The notes below the pieces were generated by a model. It made no database searches, was not told the DNA's origin, and saw nothing but the letters and a program-made list of their open reading frames with translations. Shown here one piece after another: positions 11,448 to 22,370 of a stretch of DNA of 64,000 nt (position 1 is its first letter; every line of letters starts with the position of its first letter). The translations under genes were made by a program, and so were the position numbers. This DNA comes from Trileptium ribeirensis (lineage: Eukaryota > Nematoda > Enoplea > Enoplida > Thoracostomopsidae): assembly GCA_030248225.1 (NCBI GenBank), contig JASANE010004934.1, forward strand, positions 42,055 through 106,054. Reading direction: 5' to 3'.

Positions 11448-11670
11448 TGAACTCGTAGTCGGTTGCTGATGTTGTTGCTCTTTTTTCTGGTTCGGGTACG
11501 TATGAGTCAAATTCTTGGATTGTGTCTTCCAGTTCTACCCTTGTACTCATATTTGTTGTCATATCTCTTGCATTTTCGTTTGGTGTTGATTCGCCGTTTT
11601 CGACGTTCTTTTCTTTTGTCGTCAATTCTTTGCAGATTGTTGCGCTAGGTGGTGTACTCCGAAGTGGCAT
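11182..11670 (-). CDS. Hypothetical heptad-repeat protein, N-terminal part
   Basis: I do not recognise this protein. From ATG at 11,670 it reads about 80 non-repetitive, hydrophilic, acidic residues (including VELEDTIQEFDSYVPEPEKR) and then enters the 21-bp array. There it reads seven-residue repeats such as RSIRCKQ and KPNRCKS, shifting to NQ-rich heptads such as DQYNANQ. The present frame runs on into the TIR element and stops at 11,167; before that insertion it would have continued through the array. It could be a genuine gene broken by two transposons, or simply open repeat DNA. The non-repetitive start with a balanced composition is the only argument for a real gene. Confidence 0.3.
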
Positions 11671-11879
11671 TTAATACTTTAGATTTTAAATGGGTCTTGC
11701 GCAAAACGTCCCGATTATGAGGCTTATTAGTTGCTATTACAATAAATGCTTCGCTCCGCTCAATAAATATTTTGGCTTATGCTTTATTTAGGCTTAGGGA
11801 TTAGTTTTTGGTGTTCAAAAAATACTGATCACTTTTATTTTATTACTGCTGTTTCCCACTTTTTCACGACATCGTGGTC
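11671..11879. other. Short non-coding spacer
   Basis: It contains GCTTCGCTCCGCTC at about 11,748, the reverse complement of GAGCGGAGCGA plus GCGAAGC near 10,204. This inverted pair spans the right boundary of the TIR element and is unexplained. Confidence 0.4.
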
Positions 11880-13500
11880 AGCATATTATTTTCTGATGAA
11901 ATGATGGGGGTAGGAGTTGGCTGTGGAATTTCGTATTATGACGGCTATCGGAATTAAAAAGTGGAGGAGATTCGTCACCGAAGATTGCGTGGTGCGAATA
12001 TACGGTTGGCACGCGTTCTTTATTTTTCGCGACTAGTACTGATGCCCTATATTTTGCGATGCGGGGGCTCTGTCTAAATGACTCTTGGTTGAGATAAGTA
12101 ATCACCCAAACGCGTAGTTGATAACGTTTATTACAAAATTATAAAATGTTAAGGCACCAATATTATACACGCGCCCCGTAGTCTTTTAAAGCACCGTTCT
12201 TTTTGGTACCAGCTGCTTTCGTTATAGGAATTTACCGGCTAATTCAGCTTTTAGTTTCTCGATACTAACTCGGCTACTGTCGCTTCACTAAATTCTTCAA
12301 TTCTATTAGCGTTACGATTTGGTTATAGTTAGTTCTAGAAAGCATCTTTTGAGGTTGATACAGTTACCTCCTGACTTGAATAGCCAAACTGCACATGTAT
12401 CTAGATAACTTAACCCAGGACCTAGATTTACGCCAATGCTGTCCTTATTTGATACACCTGACCTGATTGACTGTCAAATGCGGTATAGTTTGAGTGGAAC
12501 CGGTTAAAGTTTACGTTACCTATTACATTACTAAGGCTCTTTTGAGTTGACACAACCGATCCCCGGAATTGGTTGGCCGATTGCAAGGTTAATTAATTAG
12601 CTTAAGCTAAGCCTTAGGTTTACGCTACTACGTGCCGGTTAAGTTAAATAATCGCCCATGGACTTGGCTGGCAGACTACGTTATTAAAATTGTATAGCAG
12701 CAGTCGACTGCAATTCAGTTAAAGTTTGTCCGTCCGGAACGACCCCCGGAATTGGCTGATCGCACAGAGGAGAGATATTTTTGGCCCCCGAAATTGGCTG
12801 GCCAAAAATAATACTTAGGAACTATCGGCGGCTCGAGGGGGGTACTCGAATCCTCGCACTTCACTGACCCGGTATACTCAAAAATATCACTACTTGATGA
12901 GCCACCCCAGAATTGGCTGGCAAACCCAACAAGCAATACTACTACCTCGGCACATACGAGTCTGCTATCCTGGTTTTACTCAATAGATACTTATATAATG
13001 ACCGAAATTTGTAAATTATTACTGAGTCCTATTATTAACTATTAGGACGCCATTGCTAATAAAGTTTACGCCACGCGAGGAAATTGTTATTACTAAATTA
13101 TTTACTAATAACTTTAACAATACTTAAATGTGAAGCATCTCAATTATTAAGCTCCATTCTTTAAAACCCGCAAAAAACCAAGATATAAAATCGAAGACAC
13201 CAACTTTTGCATGCAATTGTTTTTGCGTTAATCTGCTAATATACACGGCGCAGAACACTAGCTAAATAACTCCACGCTTTAAAAGCTCCCATTAACATCT
13301 ATGCTGCTTTCAGTTATCATCGCAATCAATATACAAGAAAAAACCACTGCCGCTAACATATATAACTCGCGGTTAGCTAAGTAACCGTCTACTGTAACCA
13401 GGAACGAAAAGCAATATATAAATTAAGACAGTTAGATTCAAGAACCCACCAACTTTTACGAAGTTCAGGTACAAACTGACTAAAGCGAAATTAAGCTGTG
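11880..13500 (+). repeat. Diverged direct repeat of ~1.5 kb, copy 1
   Basis: It shares with 13,510-14,900, in the same order, a strong block (GGGGGTAGGAGTTGG then ACGGCTATCGGAATTAAAAA then GGAGG.GATTC), a TTTATT.CAAAATTA block, a CTTTTAGTTT block and an AAATTAAGCT end. No ORF is plausible. It may be one of two old LTRs or a large tandem duplication. Confidence 0.6.
12555..12925 (+). repeat. Interspersed CCCCGGAATTGGCTGG motif
   Basis: The motif CCCCGGAATTGG(T/C)TGG or close variants recurs near 12,560, 12,744, 12,784 and 12,903, with a partial match near 12,655. Spacing is irregular (about 40 to 120 bases). The role is unknown; clustered copies could be protein-binding sites in an LTR-like unit. 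Confidence 0.6.
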
Positions 13501-13509
13501 CTAACACAT

Positions 13510-14900
13510 ATTTATTTTATTTGTTTTGGCGGGGGTAGGAGTTGGAAGGTATTTTTATAACGGCTATCGGAATTAAAAAATGGGAGGGGATTCCTCACTG
13601 GAAGATGTGGTGTTCGTACGCGTGGCCAGTAGTATGCCGGCGGAATAGTAATATTGGTCTCTTGACCTTTGGCTCGCGTCTATCCTATCTCTGCGTACCT
13701 TGGTTCGTATAGCGCTGCGGCGTGTCTATTTCTATTTGCTCTGATGATTATTCCAACACCAAACCAGCAAAGACAAAATTAAAAGTTTTATTCAAAATTA
13801 GTAGAATATATAGAATACTGAGCTTAAACACATGTCTTATAATATGCACGTCACTATGTCTACGACTTATGTGACTTGTTTAGTTTCCAATATGGTCAAC
13901 CACTAGCTGTAATAATTGCACCATTCGCTTTTAGTTTGTTTCCGTTGGCAAGCCTTGTTTTACCTTTTTGATTACTAACTCAAATTTGAGCTTAATGTTA
14001 TTCTAATTATATACTTGTAATATTATGGTTTAGGTTAGCGCCTGATTACTATTTGATTCTCTTGTGAAGTTTATACGAAGCCTTCCGGACGACTAGACCC
14101 ATACGTTTATTTAATTACCTCAGCCTAATGTCTTAAATTTACACTAATACTTTCCTTAGAGCCATACAGCTCCTCGCCGAACGATTCACTACAGGATATT
14201 GATACGTCAACACTTTTCCCTTATGGGTTTGTACGAAGCCTTCCGGACGGCTATACCCGTACGTTTAATTAATTACCTTATCCTATGGTCCTAGAATTAC
14301 ACTAATACTTGCCTTTATATTAATGTTCCCGCTTCCAAACGGATAGCTAGGCCCGCTATAACTAGTTAGTAGTTGGCAGTTACTATCTAGTGATTACAAA
14401 ATGAATTACTTGGTCTGGTTACCCGCGTCCCGAACTCACCCTGGGAGTACTCAGGTACTTTCGTTCCAAGCTAACTCCATGGGGTATTTCTCAGCTACGG
14501 TGTACACTTTGGGACCGTAATGGTACCGTAATGGTTTTATTATTTCGCTTTGCAAAGTTGTTTTATAACTCAACGTTAATTTTCTTGAGAAAACACGGCA
14601 TACCGCTGCTTAACCAATAGATTTTATAGGTCCAATCACTTCCAGGCTCCAACACCAAAGCTTATAATCACCAAGTAAAGCTAAAGAAAAACACCGATAA
14701 AAACGTAAACATAAAATTCGTATAATTCGTGTTGATAATTTAAAAACGATATCTGCTCGCTAGGTACGCAACCATCTAATAAATGCAAGATAATTAATTA
14801 AGTCGATCGTGCCAGGTATTACAGTCATATACAAAACCCCGAAAATAAGTCCACTTTCGCCTATAAAACAAGATTAAGCTATAATGGTGTTATTCCGCTA
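13510..14900 (+). repeat. Diverged direct repeat of ~1.5 kb, copy 2
   Basis: This is the second copy of the unit described for 11,880-13,500. It additionally contains a ~148-bp internal tandem duplication. The sequence immediately downstream includes ACGGCGCCCACTC at about 14,925, loosely like a retroviral primer-binding site. Confidence 0.55.
14073..14316 (+). repeat. Internal tandem duplication, period ~148 bp
   Basis: The segment with TTTATACGAAGCCTTCCGGACG at about 14,080 recurs at about 14,229 as TTGTACGAAGCCTTCCGGAC, and both continue with a matching ACCC.TACGTTT.ATTAATTACC portion and ACACTAATACTT. The copies are clearly homologous over about 90 bases. Confidence 0.8.
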
Positions 14901-15521
14901 CAATTCACGAAACCTAGTCGCAGACGGCGCCCACTCAATCAAAGACTGAAGAAAAGAAACTTGTAAGAAGCTAACACAAGTTAGCTAAGTTAGGTAATTA
15001 AATTAGTGCTAATTATGCAAATTAGCACCAATTGAAAACAAGGAAACAGAAGAACAAAAGAAAAACCGAGGGAGGGATATAAGGGATCTGGTGTGCAACC
15101 CGGGTTTTTTAGTAAATTTTGGTGGTTTTGGGGCAAATTAAATTAAAAAGGTTAGGATTAGTAAACTTTTGTAAATTTTGATATTTAGTTTTAGGTAGGG
15201 AGCGATATAATAAACTAATAGAAATTTGAGCTAAAATTTTTTAGAATTTAAGACCCTAGGACCTTTGGTAGCCTACCAGACCCCGACACGGATTCCCGAC
15301 ACTTAGAGAAACCCCGCATATAAATACATTTATTTAAATACAAATATATTTTTATTGTCCCTAGCTATATAATTAACACTGGCTATATTGATAAGATATG
15401 TATTTATTACGAAATGGACACAAATAATATAGCAGTGTGTTTATATATAATGTGCCGCTTTAATTATTATTATATTTTAATATTATGTTTCAGCAAAAAT
15501 CCTCCATTTCTCGTACCCTGT
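14901..15521. other. Non-coding sequence
   Basis: No gene is recognised. It includes the primer-binding-site-like ACGGCGCCCACTC at about 14,925, an ATTAGTGCTAATTATGCAAATTAGCAC inverted motif near 15,003-15,029 and AT-rich sequence. Confidence 0.35.
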
Positions 15522-15755
15522 TCAAGTTTTTCGTTAAAAACTTAATTTTCTATTTTTGCCAATTTCGTTCAAATTTTCTCTCCTTAAACCCTCGCAAAAC
15601 TATAAACGTTTCCTAAAACAATGCTCCTTATTCTCTTTTCAAATTTTTCGTTAAAAACTTAATTTTCTATTTTTGCCAATTTCGTTCAAATTTTCTCTCC
15701 TTACACCCTCTCAAAACTATAAACGTTTCCTAAAACTATGCTCCTTATTCCCCAT
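15522..15755 (+). repeat. Two nearly identical tandem 117-bp units
   Basis: The unit beginning TCAAGTTTTTCGTTAAAAAC at 15,522 is repeated at 15,639 with only a few substitutions over the full unit. The high identity makes it a recent tandem duplication. Confidence 0.92.
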
Positions 15756-16565
15756 AAAAATTAAACCGAAGTTAAATTCAAGTCGCATGCTTTTTCAATA
15801 AAGTTCTACTTTCCGTTTCCTCACACACTTCTTTCAAAATTTCGCCTTTATTCAAACGTTTTCAATTACTCTAATCCTTTTAAATTTAAAAATCTTATTA
15901 TGACATCGTTTATTTTCATACTATATTAAATTCATTGCATTTTGATTAATTTTTTATTTACTTTTATTTCTCTAGTTTAATTTAAACACTTGTATTTCCG
16001 GTTTAATCTTATCTTTGTCTATTAACTTTTTATATTTTATAGATACTTTTGTTGACATTTCCTTTATTTGATGTAACTTTACGTCTATTTTATTTATATT
16101 TAGTCTTATCCCAAAGCGGCGCCACATTTGCTTAATAATTCTAAATTTGTTCCTACACTGTTTTTCGCTCCAAACGTGACTTTTATAGTAATCCTATAAC
16201 ATTGAACATATAGTGCAATTTGTTGTCGTTATTTAAAAATAATTATTTAAAAAAACTATGCCATAGTGAGATAATTAGCAACGTATTTTTAGCATTTTTT
16301 ATCGCGGCATATTATAATAAATTTGGTTGTAGCTACGGTAAAATGAACACTCCTACATCTTTTCGGAAACAAACGGGGAGACATATAATAAACATGTTGA
16401 GACTTATGTACATTATGTGGTATAAAAATTAATGTAATTTGGTTTTGGTTTTATATAATATATGAACAAAATCATGAATAATATACGAATATTGAAGTAT
16501 AGCAGGTTGATATACATCTGTCAACGTGTAGAGTGTTAACTCGGTACTGCCCCAGTCTGATTCTG
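15756..16565. other. AT-rich, no recognised gene
   Basis: Nothing supports a gene. A 70-residue open frame at 16,220-16,432 has no recognisable motif and the composition of AT-rich non-coding DNA. Confidence 0.4.
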
Positions 16566-18654
16566 ACAGGGACGTAGCCAGAAGCTTCACCAGGGAAGGC
16601 AGTGAATGCTCCGGGAGTACATACAGCTTAAAAGTGACTTTTACACACAAACATGAACTTCACGTGTTCTCTTATATTACGGGGCGGGCTTTGTGCTCTC
16701 TTTTGGCTGCTCCCTATTCATCGAGAATCCCCTGCGCTGTTTTCACCATGATAATACCAATATCTTTTAGCCTTGTTGTCTGTCTGCTTAGCTCTTCCAC
16801 AGATACACAGTAAAAACCAATTCCTGCTTAACCAAACTTTGCGACGACAATTGTTATAATTGGTAATATACAGTCCACCAAATTGGTGGGAGAGCTGTGG
16901 GCTACGGCCGCGCCGTGCAACCTCTGCAAAGAGGATTTACAAGTCTGCAGTATGTGTCAAGCTTAGCAACCGTTTCGTATGCAAGTACTCTGCAAATACA
17001 ATTACGTCCCTGCAAGTCGCTTACAGCTGAATTTACATGATGACAAAGCTGCATTCAAGACAAAGTGATTTTTACGTTTTGAGCTGTGCACGCACAAAAA
17101 TTTTGAGCCCGTAGGTACGGCAAAAATTACAGGCTTGTCTATCTTCAGGCATGCATATCACCACTAGTCTCATACCCGTGTAGTCTGGGAGTTCAGATAA
17201 TTTTTCCATCTCGCGAAGTCCGCAAATTTTAAACCTTCATAGGTGGTTTTGAAAATTCATCATTATTGACTAAACCATTCTCCTGTATTAAATACAATGT
17301 AATTATAGATCCGTAATTTGAATTCTACCACACTAGCGTCCGCTGCCAGCTACACAACGGAGAACGTGCAGCTTTCCAGCTTAGGACGTCGATAACTGGA
17401 TCAAGCTCATCTATTAATGTTTGCACTGCGCCGAGTCAAAAAACCGCTTTGCTTTTTAGACGCATACACATCAAAAAATGCATTTTCGAAACCGTCTACT
17501 AAAGGAAACGAACCTCTTAGTCTTTCTAATAGTGCCTAATACAGCACTGTAACCATTTAAAGCTCTGTTCTTTTAGCTCCCTCCCCTTTTGAAGATAGTG
17601 ATTTATATAGAGCCCAGTACGTATATTTCATGTTATTTCATTGACTTTTAGTAGGTTTAGATCATACATGCTTTTGCCACTAATCATCTAGAGCCTATTT
17701 GCCATAGATCGATTGGAGCCATAAGGTTACACTGATGAAACATTAATTACACTACCGCGAAAGGGTGTGTTTTAACCTTTATTTGCAATATTTTAAGACT
17801 TGGGCATGGTGTATAGCTATACGAAGAGCCAAAGACCGAACAGCGGTGGCACAAAAAATTAAGCCTCCTGGCATGACGCGTTGAGCCAATAAAATGTACT
17901 TGCTGTTTTGTCTTTCCCAAGTACCGAAATTGCACTCAAATAATGTTAAAAATAGAATATATAGCTCACTATATACTACGACAGTTACCAAAAGCAGTCC
18001 CATTTGTGGAGTGGTTAAATATATGTGTCAGTTATAATTATTAGCACATGATCGTTGGTTCGAAACTCAGTAAACCATGTTTTCCTTTTATAAAGCATAA
18101 TTCGGATCTTGGAAAGATTTGTTGCCGGCTTTGGAAAGGTCTAGGACAATCGCCTGCCTGGACTTCCATTCCGATCGTCACATTTGACTGTATGTATTTG
18201 CATTTTTGGAGCATTTTCATCATCCATATTTTTTAAATTGGTAAGGGCAAGGCTGGACTTTCGCGTTTCATTTTAATTGACAAGAAAAGAAATTACGTTT
18301 GGTAGAAATAAATGACTTTTATGCCATTGCCAATTCAGCGAACTACATTATGACCTTTTCTTCTCCAAACTTCCTTACTACAATATTATTGAATACGTAA
18401 AAAAATTAGCTTTTGTACTCCAAACGCGCTTCAATTAAAAATATGAAATACAAATTTTTTTATTTCTCACGTTCGTTTATGCTGCGATGAGCAAAGTTTA
18501 TTTGTATAAATGCATCATATATTATATAAATTTGCACAGTGGTAAGGGTATTTGCTGTACTTTTGATTCAGATTTTAATAAATATTGAAAGGAGATTCTG
18601 GGTGGTATTATAACTGTGCAAGATGAAATTTGAAAATGTAAGGAAAAAAAGTTG

Positions 18655-18963
18655 CTAACACCGCGATTTAAGGCGCGACCTACATAGCTGTGACCAAGAT
18701 AGTTTTACTTGAAACCAGGGACATCGCCACCCTGTTGTCGGGTAGGGGGTACTGGGAACCGCGCTCACTCTCCGCATTTTGGATGGGCCCCTAGTTGCTG
18801 TTTCTAACGAAATTTCTAACATTGCAAGCGTCACATCATTTAAAGTTAATGAGTTGATCGTAGAAAAGTGTGGGTGTTCCCCGATTAAATTTTTTCGTGA
18901 CACCCTGCTTGAAGCGAGGCAATATGAAGTTATGACGCAGTCATACAAATGCGACCCAACCAA
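18655..18963 (-). pseudogene. Possible remnant of a non-LTR reverse transcriptase start
   Basis: A 102-residue minus-strand frame contains NSLTLNDVTLAMLEI followed by TATRGPSKMRR. This resembles the segment just before the first conserved block of LINE reverse transcriptases (a leucine/valine helix followed by GPDGI). No further blocks are readable. It is a weak call. Confidence 0.15.
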
Positions 18964-19035
18964 AACACTGCCTTAAGAAATGTAAAGCCAGTCGATGTAA
19001 TGATTAAAAATATCCGCGAGAGATCATTAAAATAG

Positions 19036-19110
19036 ACCAACCCGGACCCGAACCTGCACCCGGGCCTCAAACTTGCAATATTTGCGCGATACCACTACAC
19101 CACATGCCCT
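19036..19110 (-). repeat. tRNA-derived SINE head or tRNA pseudogene
   Basis: Read on the minus strand, a perfect RNA polymerase III A box (TGGTGTAGTGG, 19,092-19,102) is followed about 48 bases on by a B box with one mismatch (GGTTCGGGTCC, 19,044-19,054). The acceptor-stem halves do not pair well, so this is not an intact tRNA gene. Confidence 0.55.
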
Positions 19111-19447
19111 GATCAACTTGCGTCGAAGCTACGCTGTTCTGCTAGTGGGACATTTATGTCAATCGGCTGCGCCTGAGCGAGAGCTGGACGACTCCGGCTG
19201 TATTAAGAAACTTCGTGCAGAGAAACGTCGGGCTCACTAAACAAAAAGATCCACGAAATATGTTAAGATGGATAGTTCCGTGGCCACAAGAGGGCGTTTG
19301 TGGTCTGTCCCCCCCCCCGTACAGCATCCTGTGTCTCCTAAAATATAACATAAAAGTGAAGTTCACGGCTATGTGCGAATGGTGCGTTTAACCCTCCCCT
19401 GCAGATTCAGTGCTCCTCCATGCAAAATTTTCCGGCTACGCCCATGA

Positions 19448-21858
19448 TGGACCAGCCGGGACTCCAATCATAGCGCGTTATCAGTATGCCATATGCTTCG
19501 ATAGAGTTTGGTTGAAGGTATGTTATTTACGCTAGCGCAGTGAGTCGTTGCTAAAGCGACATCTGTGCGACCACCTCAAATCATCCGACTTAGGAATCCA
19601 TTGCTGTTGTTCGAGCTAGGTGAGTAATAGGTTTAGTACGGATGGAATTTAACATTTGAATAAGTAGTTAATATTTTGCAGAATCATACAATCAGTGTTC
19701 TTTTGGTAAAATGTTTTTTTTCTTTGGGATTTTGCCCCTAGGGAGACGCCAAATCCCCGTAAGGCTTCGCTGTGGTAGGACAGTTGTCCACCGTGGACAT
19801 TTGCCCTCTACGACAGTTGCATACTCGGAAGCCATCTGTACAAGGTATTTAAATATATGATTCTCCAACTCAACATGTTTATGGGAGGGGACGTCTCCCA
19901 CAATGTTTACGCCCTAGCATCCAACGACAATAAGTTTTGGAATTTATAAATTTTTGTAAGAAACATTTTAATTTGAAACGTCGTTTTTGCATGTTGTCGT
20001 AGTGCTTGCATTAATATTTGACCACGCAAATTCAGTTGCATTAATCGTATTTAGCAAGTGAGAACACCGTATAAATAGTGTCGTTAGCTGTGTGCAGGTT
20101 GAGTCATTGGTGATATGCCGAGCCTAATGCCAGAGTCAGAGAGTTATGCGCTAGTAAACTTAATCTACGCACACAGACCATCCTATTTTACATTAGCCGA
20201 TAGCGGATGCAAACCATTGTTACGGGACAAATGCGGAAATTTGATCGATTTTTGCTAGAAGAAAATTGCCAAAATCACAAACAAGTACCAAAAATTCCAC
20301 CTTGTGTTCGAATAGAATTTTGACACATTTCCACTTTTTAAGAAAACGGTTACTAAACACCTATCTACTTTACAGTTGTATTTATCTCTTTTCGTGAACA
20401 AATTTAACCTAATACCGACGTCACAAATTAGTCGGTCCTGTGGTTTAGCGTACAGTGGTCGCGAACAAAGCCAACCTAAATGCAAATACTGTGGATTTCC
20501 GATCACAAAAAATTTTCGCCAACACAAATTTGCCAGATTTCTATCCCAAAGCTGTATCCGCGAACAGTTTTGCACCAAATTAAGATTCACCAACAAACGT
20601 TCGGTAACAGCTTTTAACCGAATTAAAACTATCATGGGTTGCCACTTTGGGACCCTGCAATAAACTGTTCTTTTTTAGAATATAGTGTAATGTAGCTAAA
20701 CTTTCTTGGGACCGAAAATCGATAGACCGATTCAAGCACTCGGCGAATTATTAAATTGAAAAAGAGGAAATTTGATTATTTTAGCATCAAAATATAGTTT
20801 TTAGCCAGCACGTTGTTTCACACAATGTAGTAAGCGTTATAGTGTGCAACTTTCGGAATTGGCAATTGTCCGGGTTAGCAACCGTCCGTACTCCGAGGCT
20901 CGAGGAGCGCGGAAAATTTAGGCAAAGTAGGTAAAAACTGAGGAGAAAAAGGGTAAGTTTACAAAATGTGGAGGAAAATTAGCAAACATCTAGGGAAAAA
21001 TGTAACTTCAAAATCTCGAAAAATTTATCCCCCGGCCCGTCGGCTGATCCACTTGCAGGGCCGATGACCTACACCACCCCCAGAAGCACCGACTATCTGC
21101 CTCGGACCTGACCTACGTATGTTTTTTATTCGTTTAACTTTCTGCGCCTTTTAGTTTTGCACCAACTGGTAGTCATGGCGTAGTCGTAAATCAAATTTAT
21201 GTTTAAATTTAACGCAGTATTGTCCTTAAGTGCCTGATCGGGCCTGAACATCTCGAAGCAAAGCCTGGGTTGGTGGAAACCGAATGAAACCAAAACTTTA
21301 TGAAACCCCTTGCTATAATCTACCAGGTAGAGTTCAAAAATTCTTGTGAGGCACAGGCCCCATTGTTTCCCGAAGCTTGATTTTGGAAAGCTTGCTTACT
21401 TGTGCTCAAAGCATCCCTTAATTTACGTGAGAGCTTGGATACCGTAGTAAATCAGCTTCCCTGAATTAACAAATGCTTGAATTCGTCACAGAACCAATGT
21501 TCGGACTTCAATTTCGTCGCAGATACATAACCTTTCGCCACATACGTAATATATATTACATTATGTGCATATTACATTAAAATATGTATGTAAATTGATA
21601 CAATTACAGCTTATTATAAATTTATTACAATTAACATAAATACAATTAATATATGTGTACTACAAGGACTTGGGAACTATGATGCAGGAGGTCCATACTA
21701 CCCCTACCCTTGGATATTCAGGGGGGACGAAAGCCGTCGGTTCCAATTACTAAGCCATACCCTGACAGCTTGGCGAGTACGTTTAACTACCGCTGTGGAA
21801 ATTATATGCTAGATGATTTTGTTAGTGGCCACTTTGGGGTTATTCTTAGTAGGTAGTG
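19448..21858. other. Intergenic, no recognised gene
   Basis: Several open frames of 60-126 residues occur (for example minus 20,255-20,635) but none shows a family motif. An AT-rich patch lies at 21,540-21,660. Confidence 0.4.
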
Positions 21859-21873
21859 GCCTCTAGCAGAGTT

Positions 21874-21965
21874 GCAACCGGGTCACCAACATGTGACCCG
21901 GTGACCCGGTGACCCGGTCGGGCATGTGACCCGGTGACCCGTTGACCCGGTGACCCGGTTACACA
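21874..21965. repeat. Subterminal GTGACCCG array, left end
   Basis: Repeated GTGACCCG units, about nine and mostly 9 bp apart, lie immediately inside the left inverted repeat. A matching array lies inside the right end. Confidence 0.9.
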
Positions 21966-22370
21966 TGTGACTATTGTCCATAGCAAGTCCTTCAGATTCA
22001 GATACATTCGTACATTCTTACACAACAATAATCACTAATGCAAGGGTAAACATAAGATTTGAGGCCAACAATCGTCTTTTCACACCATGTACAAACGTTG
22101 TTAGAGAACAAACTTCGACATCCTTATCCAATTTTGACGTTTTTGAGTTTATTAACGTTGCTTGACCGATGGCAAAAAGGTTCAACCTCTGCTCGTTAAC
22201 GAACTGAGTGTTTGGACCGGTTTATGTTCCGCGGTGTAACGATTATGCTTTTGACAAAAGAGAACGATGTATGCCTTACATCTTATGTTTACTCGTGCAT
22301 AACTGTAAACCAAATATTAATAAGTCATTGCGAATGTATTTTATATGCTGGAGCAATAATTTCAGTCGGT

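Larger units (their letters stand above)
16566..19447. mobile_element. Possible old TIR element with GGRCGTAGCC ends
   Basis: CAGGGACGTAGCCAGAA at 16,566 faces TTTTCCGGCTACGCCCATG ending at about 19,447, and the inverted similarity continues inward for about 45 bases (GTGAATGC against GCAGATTCAGTGC). A related fragment, CTTAGCTACGCC, lies near 31,427. No matching target duplication was found. The interior contains a possible reverse-transcriptase remnant and a tRNA-like segment, so it is at best a composite. Ends of this type are common in animal DNA transposons. Confidence 0.3.

Noticed and set aside
10197..11775. Inverted GAGCGGAGCGA..GAAGC motif pair as ends of another transposon
   Set aside because: One arm lies inside and the other outside the 9,978-11,181 element, and no target duplication is visible.
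14920..14940. ACGGCGCCCACTC as a retroviral primer-binding site
   Set aside because: Lacks the initial TGG, no clear LTR end precedes it and no gag or pol follows.
16566..19447. A confidently delimited hAT-like element with CAGGGACGTAGCC ends
   Set aside because: Target duplications do not match and no transposase is readable, so it is kept only as a low-confidence call.
20376..20663. Frame with CKYCGFPITKNFRQH resembling half of a zinc finger
   Set aside because: Starts at TTG, only one partial finger and no neighbours of the same type; likely chance.
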